Shown here: positions 24,389 through 33,113 of the stretch, piece by piece | Layout: each line of letters starts with the position of its first letter | Position numbering within the stretch: position 1 is the first letter of the stretch | DNA from: Nereocystis luetkeana | Taxonomy: Eukaryota; Sar; Phaeophyceae; Laminariales; Laminariaceae | Assembly (NCBI GenBank): GCA_031213475.1 | Contig: JARUPZ010000027.1 | Span: 5,340,132-5,404,131, forward strand | Reading direction: 5' to 3' | Length of the DNA stretch: 64,000 nucleotides | The notes under the pieces: model-generated | The model's input: the letters and a program-made list of their open reading frames with translations, nothing else | Database searches by the model: none | What the model was told of the DNA's origin: nothing | Translations under genes and position numbers: made by a program

Positions 24389-26453
24389 GCGGAGTGTGTG
24401 TCCGTGGTGATACCGTCCCTCCTTCGCCGGTCGTGCGTGGTGCTTCCATCGCGCCCTCAAATACTTGGTGCGCGTTTTCGGTTTCTGGCATACCATGCGA
24501 ACAATTATGGCCGTCTATCCGGTTAAAGTGTAAATCAACACGCAAGAGACTTCAACGCCTGTGGCTGGAGCAACAAGCGGCCGCCCGACTTTATATATAT
24601 ATAAACAAAAGCACAACATATAACAAAACAAAAACACCCGAAGCGAACCGGACACAGCTACGTAAAACCTGGAGGAAACATAACATGAACGGATCGAAAA
24701 ACGTTCTCTCCAATGGACCGACTGACACGAAAGCAGAACAACAACGAAATACAGCATATATATGTAGCCAAAAAAAAAACTAGGAAAAATAGTACGAAAC
24801 AAAAAACCTCCGAGAACGAAAGCTAGAGAAAAAAAAAAACTAGCGAACGAGAGGAACAACAAATCTCAAGCACCCAAACAGAACGGAACAAAAACGGCTA
24901 CATACCCTGGTATACATTATATCAGCAAACCAACAAACAAGCAAACAAACAAAAAGTACTAGCAGTCAACACCGACCGGGCCTGACCGGACCGGACCGGA
25001 CCGTTTTTTTTGTTTTTTTTCCAGGTCGACAGGAAAAATTCGGTTTTTTCCTGCGCAAGCGGACCACCCTCGTGATGTTGGCTTTCCTTTGTACGGTGGC
25101 GGTGTGCCTCATCACAACCCTCAGCCACACGCTGTCACCCTACAGCAGAGGGATACGGGAGACAGAGGGTGGGGCGGGGGGTGGCGCGTGCTTCATGATG
25201 ATGGAGTGGAAATTTCTGCTCCCTTTCTGCTGTGTCCAGGTGCGCTTTGTTTTCTCTGTTTTTTTTAGTGGGGACGGGGGGGTCTCTCGAGGTCGCGGAG
25301 TAAATTTATGGTACACCAAGTTTATGATGTGATATAACTAGTTGTGGGGAATGGGGTTTCATTTTTTTTGTTTCTTCCTCAGCGCTTTTTTTTTTTTGTC
25401 TGGTGTTTTTTGCACAGAGAGCTACGTAGCTGCCTACCTGGTATGATTAGGTGTGTGTGTGTGAACGATGTGTCTGTGTGTTTTCTTGTGATGTTATCGT
25501 TTTGAGCCGGTTCGAAGAATGTTGCTGACTTGAAGCTCCCTTATACAGAAGAAAGGAAGAGAGGAAAGAAGGAAAGAAAATGAGGGAAGGGAGGCTGGAA
25601 GGAAGGAAGGAAGGAAGGAAAAAAGGAAAGAAAATGAGGGAAGGGAGGCTGGAAGGAAGGAAGGAAGGAAATAAAATGAGGGAAGGGAGGCTGGAAGGAA
25701 GGAAGGAAGGAAGGAAGGATTGGAGGAAGGGAGGAAGGAAGGAAGGAAGGAAGGAAAGAAAATGAAGGAAGAGAGGCTGGAAGGAAGGAAGGAAGGAAAT
25801 GAAATGAGGGAAGGGAGGCTGGAAGGAAGGAAGGGAGGAAGGAAGGAAGGATTGGAGGAAGGCAGGAGGGCCACGCCGTTGGAGCGTTTTCGCTCGTGGT
25901 CTTTCAGATCGGGGCATTCGGGTGATGCTGCCCCATCAACATCTCCAGAAACTCCCGGCGTTGGCAGTCACGACCATCGATCGATTGAGAGGCCTCTGCT
26001 TGATGTCTATCACAGGTGCCTTCATTTTTGTCTCCCCATAATTTCGTCATTTCCTATGGGTGGCTTTGTTCCGTTAATGTCATCATTGACTCTTCGCCAC
26101 TCCCCCCTCCCCCCCTCTCTCACGCTTCTCCGCTGCTCCCCTCCTGCCCCCGTCCCCCATCCCCTCCCCCACCCCCGTCCCCCGTCCCCTCCCCCGCCCC
26201 CCTGTTCTCCCCTTGTGTCCCTGCTTCGCGTTCGCTCGCCGACCCTTTCGCTGGCTTGTGCGGGGGTGGGGGGGGGGGTCGGGGGGGGGGGGGGGGGGGG
26301 GTTGCAGACGATGATATTCGGCGTGCTCGGCTTCCGACTTCGCAACGTGAACGACCTCTTGAACATCTCGAACGAGCTGCGAGTTAATTTCGTGCTGTAT
26401 CTGGTCTGTCTCTTCCCGTATTTCGTACTCCATCTCTTCTTCCGGTATCGCAC
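16583..26453 (+). CDS. Seven-transmembrane receptor, AtRGS1-like (partial: extracellular end to TM6)
   Basis: A plasma-membrane receptor-like protein. The exons are 16583(or later)-16771, 16908-17002, 21314-21384, 23303-23431, one ending at 24521, 25025-25239 and 26308-26453. Splice phases agree across 16771/16908, 17002/21314, 21384/23303, 24521/25025 and 25239/26308. TM1 is IATSFALIIYMTLVITG. The next loop, IRARSPTL, leads to TM2. YPCRLTLAQSW begins TM3, which ends in PYVLRSLRVL. TM4 follows KRTTLVMLAFLC. CFMMMEWKFLLPF begins TM5, and the LRNVNDLLNISNELR loop leads to TM6. The Cys-Met-x-x-x-Trp-x-Phe pattern before TM5 and the following charged loop match Arabidopsis RGS1. TM7 and a possible RGS domain were not located. 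The 5' start and the join between 23431 and the 24.4 kb exon are unresolved. Confidence 0.62.
16908..17002 (+). CDS. Receptor exon: TM1
   Basis: Follows a CATCATGCAG acceptor and ends at GTGAGC. It encodes YAAEIATSFALIIYMTLV, then ITGCSFLLVRFRMR. This is a 20-plus residue hydrophobic helix with a positive cytoplasmic end. The two leftover bases (CG) complete Arg with the first base of the 21314 exon. Confidence 0.65.
17950..18122 (+). mobile_element. SINE subfamily 3' end
   Basis: GCGCGATAAAAAATGAACGC, then CACGGCTTGTCCAGAAAATC, ending in an A tract. The 4855-5017 region (CACGGCTTGTCCAGAAGATC and an A tract) is a second copy. It lies inside receptor intron 1 and is followed by a MITE. Confidence 0.5.
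18194..18298 (+). mobile_element. TA-flanked MITE in receptor intron 1
   Basis: Inverted ends TTACGGGGGACCATAG and CTATGGTCCCTCGTAA, TA flanks. Confidence 0.75.
18364..19197. mobile_element. Possible DNA element bounded by a 14-bp inverted repeat
   Basis: Left ATATAAAACTCAG at about 18363-18375 and right CTGAGTTTTATAT at about 19185-19197, each next to an AT-rich 'ATATCGCGAT'-like segment. Inside is a GC-richer stretch and a perfect hairpin at 19026-19073. No transposase was seen. Confidence 0.35.
19026..19073. repeat. Perfect 18-bp stem hairpin
   Basis: ACAAATATATGCTTGGGG, a nine-base loop GTAAAAACA, then CCCCAAGCATATATTTTGT. It could be a MITE remnant or a structured RNA element. Confidence 0.6.
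19385..19527. repeat. 28-bp minisatellite, five or more units
   Basis: Unit GTCGCCCATGTTGGGAAACC, then CCAAACAG. Because 28 is not a multiple of 3, the frame shifts at each unit. This gives the same PNMGDL/QHGRP-like peptide series in all frames. Confidence 0.85.
19681..19852. repeat. Direct repeat, two copies 107 bp apart
   Basis: TGTTATGAGGCTTAGATTGG, then CCTTTTACCTTTAGCCC, at 19681 and 19788. Confidence 0.75.
20889..20993 (+). mobile_element. TA-flanked MITE in receptor intron 1
   Basis: Inverted ends TTACGGGAGACCATAG and CTATGGCCCCCCGTAA, TA flanks. Confidence 0.75.
21314..21384 (+). CDS. Receptor exon: loop 1 and TM2
   Basis: The acceptor TTTTTTCTGTCGTCCAG is strong and the donor is GTGAGA. 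It reads ANDLKIRARSPTL, then ATFPAVYAIV. The Arg-Ser-Pro-x-Leu loop is typical of RGS-type seven-transmembrane receptors. The Thr-rich 21-base repeat that follows lies past the donor, so it is intronic. Confidence 0.6.
21397..21620. repeat. 21-bp (and shorter) ACACCTACTGAAACAAA array
   Basis: About ten units. In one plus-strand frame they would encode Thr-Pro-Thr-Glu-Thr-Lys repeats, but they lie downstream of the receptor donor at 21385. I treat them as intronic. Confidence 0.7.
22568..23185 (+). mobile_element. Three stacked LINE 3' ends
   Basis: Three successive truncated copies, about 22590-22880, 22895-23078 and 23105-23180. Each ends with the tail containing GATGCGTGGTCAATGG, then AATGAG(TAC) and a C-rich run. 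They lie inside the receptor gene, between the 21.4 kb and 23.3 kb exons. Confidence 0.65.
23303..23431 (+). CDS. Receptor exon: TM3 with YPC motif
   Basis: Uses the in-phase acceptor at 23301-23302 (a CAG at 23311-23313 is also possible) and ends at a near-perfect GTAAGT donor. It reads LSGVRYPCRLTLAQSW, then LFLPMWGGPYVLRSLRVL. The Tyr-Pro-Cys entry and Pro-Tyr-x-x-Arg-x-x-Arg exit match the family helix. Confidence 0.62.
23470..23720. repeat. (GGTT/GATT)n array
   Basis: GGTTGGTTGGTTGATTGG variants in a receptor intron, followed by GGT/GTT-rich sequence to about 23970. Confidence 0.8.
24172..24213. repeat. Poly(G) tract
   Basis: A G tract of about 34 bases in a receptor intron. Comparable C or G tracts lie at 23080-23103, 26276-26300, 27341-27377, 28571-28585, 28655-28690, 28926-28953 and 40682-40706. 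Confidence 0.85.
24333..24381. repeat. (CT)n microsatellite
   Basis: About 24 CT units directly upstream of a receptor exon. A second (CT)n is at 41831-41871. Confidence 0.9.
24395..24521 (+). CDS. Receptor exon: cytoplasmic loop 2 (5' edge uncertain)
   Basis: The frame that fits exon 25025 in phase reads ILGARFRFLAYHANNYGRLS, then a split Gly. It ends before GTTAAA. An AG directly before 24395 would put the exon out of phase with the 23431 exon, so either an additional exon or a different 5' edge is needed. A (CT)n microsatellite of about 48 bases lies immediately upstream. Confidence 0.42.
25025..25239 (+). CDS. Receptor exon: TM4 and start of TM5
   Basis: The acceptor is a long T tract ending in TTTTCCAG and the donor is CAG|GTGCGC. 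It reads RQEKFGFFLRKRTTLVML, then AFLCTVAVCLITTLSHTL, a Gly-rich extracellular loop, and CFMMMEWKFLLPFCCVQ. Confidence 0.65.
25553..25865. repeat. (GGAA)n-rich compound array
   Basis: GGAAGGAAGGAA blocks separated by a recurring GAAAATGAGGGAAGGGAGGC segment, in the intron before the TM6 exon. Confidence 0.85.
26308..26453 (+). CDS. Receptor exon: TM5 end, loop 3 and TM6
   Basis: Phase 0 start after GTTGCAG and end at GTGAGT. It reads TMIFGVLGFRLRNVNDLL, then NISNELRVNFVLYLVCLF and PYFVLHLFFRYR. Unusually, the acceptor is preceded by a run of about 25 G and not by pyrimidines. Confidence 0.62.
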
Positions 26454-26605
26454 GTGAGTTTGCCGGTGCTGGTGTTCATCGTGGCGGTGGTAGTGGTGGC
26501 GGTGTTGTGGTTCGAGTGGGGGTAAGTTTGGTATTAATAGTGCTTGTTGACGATGTGACGTCGCTTTTGTCTCTGCGGACGCGTTTTTTTTTCTTCCCCC
26601 TTCCC

Positions 26606-27172
26606 CCCCCCCCATCCGCGTGAATCGGAAAACCACGTAGAGATATACGGGAAATTGAGGGAAGGAATAGGAATGAAAACGTATCTGCACGGCCCAATGG
26701 ACTTCGCGAAAACGCTGAAGCTGCGGTTTCGTGTAGGCGACCTGGACTTGCCAGAAAGAAGAAAGAGGTATACCAGTAGCCGGGAGGAGGAGGAAATAGA
26801 TGCACAGACGTGCCCGTGTGGCAAAGCGATAGAGTAGAACTCACGTAGTAGGAGAATGTGAAATATACAAGGAGGAACGGGATGTGTTAGAAGAGGAGAT
26901 GAGGGAAATAGAAGAATGTGACATGGAGGAGTTTGACACGCTAGATAGCAGCGAGGAAACGATCGTTATCCAGGGAGATAGATGGTGGCCACAGGCGGCC
27001 AAACAGGAAGGGGATAAGACTAGCAAAAAGTTTCTATGTAATATATGGAAACAACGTAATGAGCGCCCAATTGTTGGAGGTGTCTCTATTAGGAGTAAGA
27101 ACGGTGCTCCGTCTCGAAAGGGATGCGTGGTCAATGGTCAAATGAATAAGGCAAGCAACAAATGAGTACGCC
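26606..27172 (+). mobile_element. Truncated copy of the same LINE (3' end)
   Basis: Shares the CPCGKAIE cluster, EERDVLEEEMREIEECD, then RWWPQAAKQEGDK and [19 protein letters not shown] with the 38.5-39.8 kb copy. It ends AATGAGTACG plus a C tract. Reading frames are broken after CPCGKAIE. Confidence 0.7.
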
Positions 27173-27561
27173 CCCCCCCCCCATCCGCGCGCGCCATGGT
27201 CTTATCTTGGACAGTAGCCCCTCAGCGTCGATTTGTCGATGTTCGACACGCGTTGAAATTGACCGGCCTGGTAATGGACACTATGACACTCGAGGGTGGC
27301 GTCAGCTCTGTCCGGCTTTTCTGCTGTCAGTACACCGCCCCCCCCCCCCCCCCCCCCGCCCCCCCCCCCCCCCCCCCGCCCTCCCTCCCCCCGCCCGGTG
27401 TCCTGTCCTTCTCGTCCTATACGCTTGGCGTTAGTTACCCTTGTGGGTAAGCAGCTACCAAAGCACGTTGCATGGACCAGTCCTACCCCCCCCCGTCGAA
27501 AGGGCTTTTGCATATAGACCTCGGCCCAGCTTCGACAATAAAGGGGTTGCGTATACTTGAT

Positions 27562-27597
27562 TGCAAACCCTAACTCTAAAACCCTAAACCCTAGGGG
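27562..27597. repeat. Short telomere-like tract
   Basis: AACCCTAACTCTAAAACCC, then TAAACCCTAGG. Similar CCCTAACCCTAACCC stretches occur at 20061-20080 and 59494-59509. Confidence 0.55.
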
Positions 27598-27848
27598 CTG
27601 GGTACTGGCAGCGTGGGTACCGGCAGCAGCAATCTACCGGCAGTACCAATCCGCTGATTGACCGGGGCAGTGTATTCTCCAGTAGTTTCATTTTACGTAC
27701 GTCCAAGAGGCACGCCATATGATAGCACGGCAACCCACTGGATACGTTCGGGGGGCAGAGAGCAGAGAGGAGAGACGGTATGCAGGTTGACTTTGACGAC
27801 AGTATTGTCGCTGCTGACTTGAGCCAGCCAGGGCCGATGCCCCTACTA

Positions 27849-27953
27849 TTACGGGGGTCCACAGTAAATAGGGCCTAATATTGTTGGTAAAAATAGTTAA
27901 ATATATATTTTTTTGCGTGTACCATAGGTCCTATTTACTATGGGCCACCGTAA
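27849..27953 (+). mobile_element. TA-flanked MITE
   Basis: Inverted ends TTACGGGGGTCCACAG and CTATGGGCCACCGTAA. Confidence 0.72.
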
Positions 27954-28214
27954 TAAACCCTGCTGTAGATCGCCCCGACGGCTGCCTGGGAAAATTCTCG
28001 GAATTTTCATTAAGAGTTAATGTGGGCTATCAAGTGTTTCGTCGCACTAAAGCTGGATCAGACAAAAGCTGGGTCAGGTTTTAAACAGTAGAAACTGCTC
28101 GCCAATGCCCCCCCCCCGCGCTTATATATATATTATAATATGTACCAGGTATATATAGATAATATACCGGTGTATAGATATACCTCGGGTATATATACAT
28201 ATATTATATGTATC

Positions 28215-28915
28215 CCAGGAGAAAGATGATGGTCACAGATGGCGAAACAGGAAGGAGGGGAAAAGATGAGCAGAAATATTCAATACAATCTAAGGGAAAA
28301 ACGTGAGTGAGCGCCCAACTATTGGAGGGGGTTCTCTCGGGAGTAGGTTGCCGTGGTCCGTCTCGAAAGGGAAGCGTGGTCAATGGTCAAATGACCCAAG
28401 GCAAGCAGCAAAAGAGTACCCCCCCCCCCCCCCCCCCCGATAGTTAATAGAGCTGTATGGGAGAAAGTAGNNNNNNNNNNNNNNNNNNNNNNNNNNNNNN
28501 NNNNNNNNNNNNNNNNNNNNNNNNNNNNNNNNNNNNNNNNNNNNNNNNNNNNNNNNNNNNNNNNNNNNNNCCCCCCCCCCCCCCCTGCTCCGTCTCGAAA
28601 GGGATGCGTGGTCAATGGTCAAAATGACTAAGACAAGCAACAAATGAGTACGCCCCCCCCCCCCCCCCCCCCCCCCCCCGCCCCCCCCCCGGTCATACGA
28701 CTACGGCCATGCATGATATCGAGTACATCTCTCCTATCGAGTACATCCCCCCCCCCCCCCCCCCCCCCCCGCCCCCCTCCCGTAATCAATGGAAACACCC
28801 TAATGACCGCCCCAAGTGTTGGAGGTGTCTCTATTAGGAGTAGGAACGGGGCTCCTTCTCGAAAGGGATGCGTGATCAGGGGTCAAATGACTAAGGGAAG
28901 CAACGAATGAGTACG
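28215..28915 (+). mobile_element. Cluster of LINE and SINE 3' ends around an assembly gap
   Basis: LINE tails occur at about 28225-28420, 28586-28652 and 28784-28912. A SINE tail (CGGCCATGCATGATATCG) occurs at about 28695-28765. Each ends in poly(C). Just before the Ns, 28440-28470 matches the LINE near 39009 (TATGGGAGAAAGTA), so a further copy is lost in the gap. Confidence 0.62.
28471..28570. other. Assembly gap (100 N)
   Basis: Exactly 100 N, with a LINE fragment on the left and a C tract on the right. The size is a placeholder, so the true missing length is unknown. Confidence 0.98.
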
Positions 28916-28967
28916 GTCTCCCCCTCCCCCCCCCCCCCCCCCCCCCCCCCCCCGACTCCACCCCCAG

Positions 28968-29062
28968 GCATCATATACTCTATCGCTGCTGCTGCTGCTG
29001 TTGCTGCTGAACTCAGGGAGTGGACACGCCGCATAGATGCCCTTTACAAACAGCTATCCAAG
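28968..29062 (+). CDS. Possible exon of unknown gene (helical, charged)
   Basis: A C-rich tract ending in CCCCCAG precedes a frame reading IIYSIAAAAAVAAELREW, then TRRIDALYKQLSKV, with possible GT donors at 29063 and 29072. It could be a downstream exon of the 16.6-26.4 kb receptor (cytoplasmic tail), but the phase does not directly match the 26453 junction. The poly-Ala part comes from a GCT trinucleotide run. Confidence 0.28.
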
Positions 29063-29127
29063 GTTCTGAGGGGTCAGGGTTCCGAGGTCGCCGTGTGTCT
29101 GAGCGTTCCGCTTTTACCTCTCTGCTA

Positions 29128-29242
29128 TTACGGGGGACCATAGTTAATAGGACCAAATATTGTCAGTAGAAACGGTCAAATGTATACCTGGTAGTTTTTT
29201 TTTTATGCATACCACAGATCCTATTAACTATGATCCCCCGTA
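29128..29242 (+). mobile_element. TA-flanked MITE, right end altered
   Basis: Left end TTACGGGGGACCATAG. The right end reads CTATGATCCCCCGTAC. Middle about 10 bases longer than usual. Confidence 0.7.
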
Positions 29243-29445
29243 CGTAGTAATTTCAGCTCCTACGGCCGGTGAGGGTCCGCAAACGTTGTTTGGCAACCTG
29301 CGGGTAAAATATTTGTTTGCGTGTGTTGTGTGCTTCGCCACTGCCTGTGTACGTAGATAGAGGGACCGTGTACGCAGGTAATACCCGTGGTCTGGTACAC
29401 ACAAGTAGGCTGGGGCGGGCTGGGGCTGTTTTGTGAGGCGAGGTA

Positions 29446-29693
29446 GGGGGGGGGGGGGGGGGGGGGCGTGTACTCGATAGGAGAGATGTACTCGATCTCA
29501 TGCATGGCCGTAGTCGTATGACCATAGACCCTCGCATCCCTACAATGCTGGGACGGAGCATGTCGGGTTTTCACCGAACAGGCAGACATTGCTTGCACCG
29601 AGCGCGAAGCAAGCGCCGCGAGGTGTCCGGCGAGTCGCATGAAGGGTGAGCTGCATCCTACTAAGAACCGCTTGTGAGGCGGACTTGCAAATG
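29446..29693 (-). mobile_element. C-tailed SINE, minus strand
   Basis: Starts (in plus orientation) with a G tract, then ACTCGATCTCATGCATGGCC, and ends AAGAACCGCTTGTGAGGCGG, the recurrent truncation point of the family. Confidence 0.55.
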
Positions 29694-29994
29694 AATAACT
29701 GCTTCAATGAGTTGATTTAATTTCCGGTGTAGGCAATTCCACAGACAGCAATGGGAGTACTATGTAACTGCCTCTTGGGTGCCTTACCTTGAACACTACC
29801 GGTACGTGATACGGAAATTAATTTTTCGCCACCGTCATCGTGTACGGCGAATGGCTCCGCACATCCCTCGAAAAAAACGGAACGCAAAAGACCTACCTGG
29901 TACCTGGTATTTTGTTTTGTTGCCCGAGCAGCAAAGAATCCCCATGATGACGGTGAAAGAACGGGCCAAAAGACTTGTGATTGGCTGCGGATGA

Positions 29995-30123
29995 GGTTAT
30001 CACTCCACCGAGCGGCTCTTCTCGTCGGCTGGCGAGGTAGGACTCAAAAGAGACCCCCTTACCGCAGCCCCAGTCGGCACCGGTCTGTCCGTGAATGTAA
30101 GGAGCCTTTGGGTGTTTCCATGA
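29995..30123 (+). pseudogene. hAT transposase C-terminal fragment
   Basis: The frame reads YHSTERLFSSAGEVGLKRD, then PLTAAP, matching the hAT dimerisation motif (S-x-E-R-x-F-S-x-A-G then K-R-x-x-L). A TGA interrupts the frame just upstream at 29992-29994, where VKERAKRLVIGCG precedes it. Only the C-terminal tip is present, so this is a dead remnant of a DNA transposon. Confidence 0.55.
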
Positions 30124-30329
30124 ATACCGAAACGGCGTTTTATCTATCGTAACAGGGTGGTGATTGTTTCGCTGATGATGTTGTGTTGGCGCAAGGAGCA
30201 TGCGTTTTTTTTCTTGTTGGGGGGGGGCGGGGAGGGGTCGAGCCGAACGGGGCAACAGGAGCTACTAACTACTTTCGAAGCTTGGGCGGGAGATATATGT
30301 AGAAATCGTGCGTGTTGAAACGTATGCAG

Positions 30330-31060
30330 CGAGATGGTCGGTCGGTTGTCAGCAGCTTTGCTTCTGCGTTTGCTTTTGTTTTTGCTTCCATTTTGGTTTT
30401 GGTTTTGGTTTTTGCTTTCATTTTTGCGTTTGCTTTTGCTTGTTGATTTTGCTTTCGCTTCTTGATTTTGTTGTTGTATCTGAATTTGCTTTCGCATCTA
30501 TTTTTTTTCTCTTGTTTTTTTTGCTTTTGCATTTGCTTTTTTTGCATTCGCTTTCGCATTCGCTTTCGCATTTGCGTTTGCACTTGAATTTGAATTTGCT
30601 TTTGCTCTTGCTTTTGCTCTTGCTTTGCTTAGCTTCGCTTCGCTTTTTGTTTTGTTTTGCTTTGCTTTGCTTTACTTTGCTTTGTTTTTGCTTGACTTCG
30701 CGAGGCGTGCCACAACAATGGCACTGCAGCGCCTTTTTGTTTGTCCTAAAAAAGGGCCTGCAGTCCTAAAATGGTTGACCCAATATCGGTGTTTTCATCG
30801 CCTTGCTTGCTTGCCCTTTTTTTGCTTCTCCCAACTCAGTTTTTTTGTGTGAGATATAGAGCTCACATACTATAATCAAGTGAGTATAGACCCTCAGAAC
30901 AGATAGGAGCTACGTCTACGGTAGCATGCGTCAATGGTTAGCATTTTGCTTGCATTTTTGCCTACTTTTTGATTGCTTTCTCTTAGCTTTTGCTCGCTTT
31001 TGCTTTGTTTGCTTGCCTGCTTGCTTTTGCTTGCGTGCTGAGGTTGCTGGGTTTTTCTTG
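30330..31060. repeat. Degenerate TTTTGC-rich region
   Basis: About 30340-30690 and 30935-31040 are built from TTTTGCTTTTGCATTTGC-like units. Leu/Phe-rich plus-strand and Lys/Gln-rich minus-strand frames are composition artefacts. Confidence 0.7.
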
Positions 31061-31344
31061 GAGAGCGGTGTTTTGTTTTCTATGTTTTCTTTGTTTGGTG
31101 CATTTTGTCGTTGACATAGATAGTCTGACATCTCTCCCTACATACCTTCCCTTCCCGTTCTTCCCACCTGCGTTCTGTCTCGATTAAATAGTTTATTAGG
31201 CGGGCAAGGTTTTGATGCCGCAACACATATATACATACATACGTACACACCGCAAAAAAAAAGCAAGTACATGGCGCACGAAAAATTGAACTACGTACTC
31301 GTACATAATTATTACCAGGTACCTGGTACGGATTAGTAGTAAAG

Positions 31345-31448
31345 TTACGGGCGACTACTTCGTATAGCGAATAGAACTTACGGTACACACAAAAAACAAA
31401 AAACCGTATATTTATCCCTTTTTACGAACGATGTTTGGTCCTCTATGA
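31345..31448 (+). mobile_element. Decayed MITE, right end lost
   Basis: TTACGGGCGACTACTTCG, then a degenerate AATAGAACTTACGG and GATGTTTGGTCC. Fragments of the same family also occur at about 19936 (TTACGGGGGAACATGAG) and 32017 (CATGGTCCCCTGTAATTA). Confidence 0.5.
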
Positions 31449-31516
31449 TTATCATTGCGCTTTTGCCTTCCGACAATATAGCATACCAGGTAGATAGATG
31501 CCATTCCAAAATATAC

Positions 31517-31866
31517 ACCGTTTTTTTTTTTTTTTTTTTTCTCATCCCATTCATTATCTTCGCACATCTTCTTCTCTCTCTCCTTCCAACTCGTAACTCA
31601 GATCCGGGGTCACATAGCAGGCTCTTCTCCCCCCTTCCCGCTATTATGGTACGTGCCTTCATTTTTTATCGCGAGAAGATTTCAGCCTTTTCTTCCCTCG
31701 TCGACTCGCATCGAATTGTGCCTACCCATGCTGCAAGGCGCTCTCAACAATTGAATCCCTTTTTTTATTCTTGCAAATAAAGTCAAAGTCCGACCCTCCT
31801 GGGGCTCGAACCCAGGACTCGAACAAGTAGAATTCGAGGTTAACCACTTGAACCACCGGGGCGACC
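31517..31866 (-). mobile_element. tRNA-derived SINE, full length, minus strand
   Basis: T tract at 31521-31540, then the reverse body and the reverse B-box (GGGCTCGAACCC) and A-box (CCACTTGAACCACC), ending at the head near 31866. It abuts a decayed MITE at 31345-31448. Confidence 0.72.
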
Positions 31867-32444
31867 GGTTACCCTTCCGTGAATCAGCTTTATTCCTCAT
31901 ACGCTTCTCCGCCGGCCGTTTTCCAGTCTCCATTTTCCACATCGTTTCATCTTACCTATACCAGGTGTTGCCTATTCCTCTCATCAACCTTCCATCCCCA
32001 GGTCATATTCACTATCATGGTCCCCTGTAATTAATGGTGATCACATCGTTTTTGTACGAATCTCTCTCGAAGGATATGAAGAACCAGCATCGACACGGAC
32101 GGGGCGGTGTCTGGATGTCGACCGGTAGAAAGAGTGGGTCTATGTATGTGAAGGACACACACACACACGAGACGTAAAAGAGTAGCACACTCTCTTGCCA
32201 GACGTGGATTTACCTCGAAACCATTTCGGGACTCATCACGTTGTTAACAAGGAAGGCACAAAAAAAAGGCAAAAAAAAAGAGTACCTGGTATTATACTTC
32301 GAACGTACTTATTATCCATATAGGCGAGAAAACGAGCGCGCTGCAAAACGATCGCACCCACCCCGCGGTATTTACCAGGGTAATCGGGGTTTACACCCAG
32401 GCCACGGAATCGTTATTAATAATAGTGTTAATGTGAAGATACTA

Positions 32445-32549
32445 TTACGAGGGACCATAGTTAATAGGACCAAATATTGTTAGTAGACATGGTTAAATAT
32501 ATAGGTTTTTATGTATACCATAGGTCCTATTAACTATGGTCCCCCGTAA
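32445..32549 (+). mobile_element. TA-flanked MITE, reference copy
   Basis: Ends TTACGAGGGACCATAG and CTATGGTCCCCCGTAA. The inner inverted repeat extends to TTAATAGGACC / GGTCCTATTAA. The central AT-rich unit reads AATATTGTTAGTAGACATGG. Flanking TA on both sides points to Tc1/mariner-type mobilisation. No transposase is encoded. Confidence 0.78.
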
Positions 32550-32577
32550 TACCTACTGAGCTACAGGGGTCAAATAT

Positions 32578-32668
32578 CGATTATTCTTTCGGGAAAGTAA
32601 AGTTATGAGTGATCCATGTTGAAGATCATGCTGCACATTGTCGGATGGCAAGAGAAATAATACCCTGG
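32578..32668 (+). repeat. TAA-tailed dispersed repeat
   Basis: TTCTTTCGGGAAAGT, then ATGAGTGATCCATGTTGAAG, CATTGTCGGATGGCAAGAG and an AATAATA tail. Further copies lie at 33826-33912, 35336-35470 (minus), 35580-35680, 37385-37465 and, more diverged, 48450-48525. A constant 3' end plus a TAA microsatellite suggests a retroposon tail. Confidence 0.5.
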
Positions 32669-32683
32669 TAATAATTATTATCC

Positions 32684-32911
32684 CAGCCCACTTACGTATA
32701 TATATAAGTTATTAATAACACTTCCCGCCGCCCCCTCTGAACGGCGGGATCTTTGGGGCGTCGGTATATTATACCGTATACGGCCGTACGCTGACCTACC
32801 CGCTTCGTCTTCTATACCAGGTATATAATGCCCACCCACCTGGGGAACCAGGGAGATACGTACATACATAACATTATATGTATTCAGGGGCGCACGCGCA
32901 AGCAGGCGTTT

Positions 32912-32953
<42 letters not shown>

Positions 32954-33032
32954 AAAAGACACGTCCGAAGTGAGTCCTGCCGACGACGCCAGATGTATGT
33001 GAGGGTACCGCCTACTGAGCTACCTCGTATAT
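32684..33032 (-). mobile_element. AT-rich tRNA-headed SINE, minus strand
   Basis: The plus strand shows CTGAACGGCGGGATCTTTGG, GGCCGTACGCTGACCTACCC, an (AT)n tract and a head CCGCCTACTGAGCTACC. Its reverse, GGTAGCTCAGTAGGCGG, is a canonical tRNA A-box. The family recurs at 33480-33640, 35215-35310, 35690-35885 and 39776-40125. Confidence 0.55.
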
Positions 33033-33113
33033 ATTATTATCCTAGGGGTAAAACATGTCCCTAAACACATATGATACCATATATATATATAATATATATA
33101 TATGTATCTCCCT

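Noticed and set aside
25447..25917. Pro/Ser/Phe-rich minus-strand frames
   Set aside because: Reverse of the GGAA array in a receptor intron.
30144..30769. Lys/Gln-rich minus and Leu/Phe-rich plus frames
   Set aside because: Composition of the TTTTGC-like degenerate repeat.
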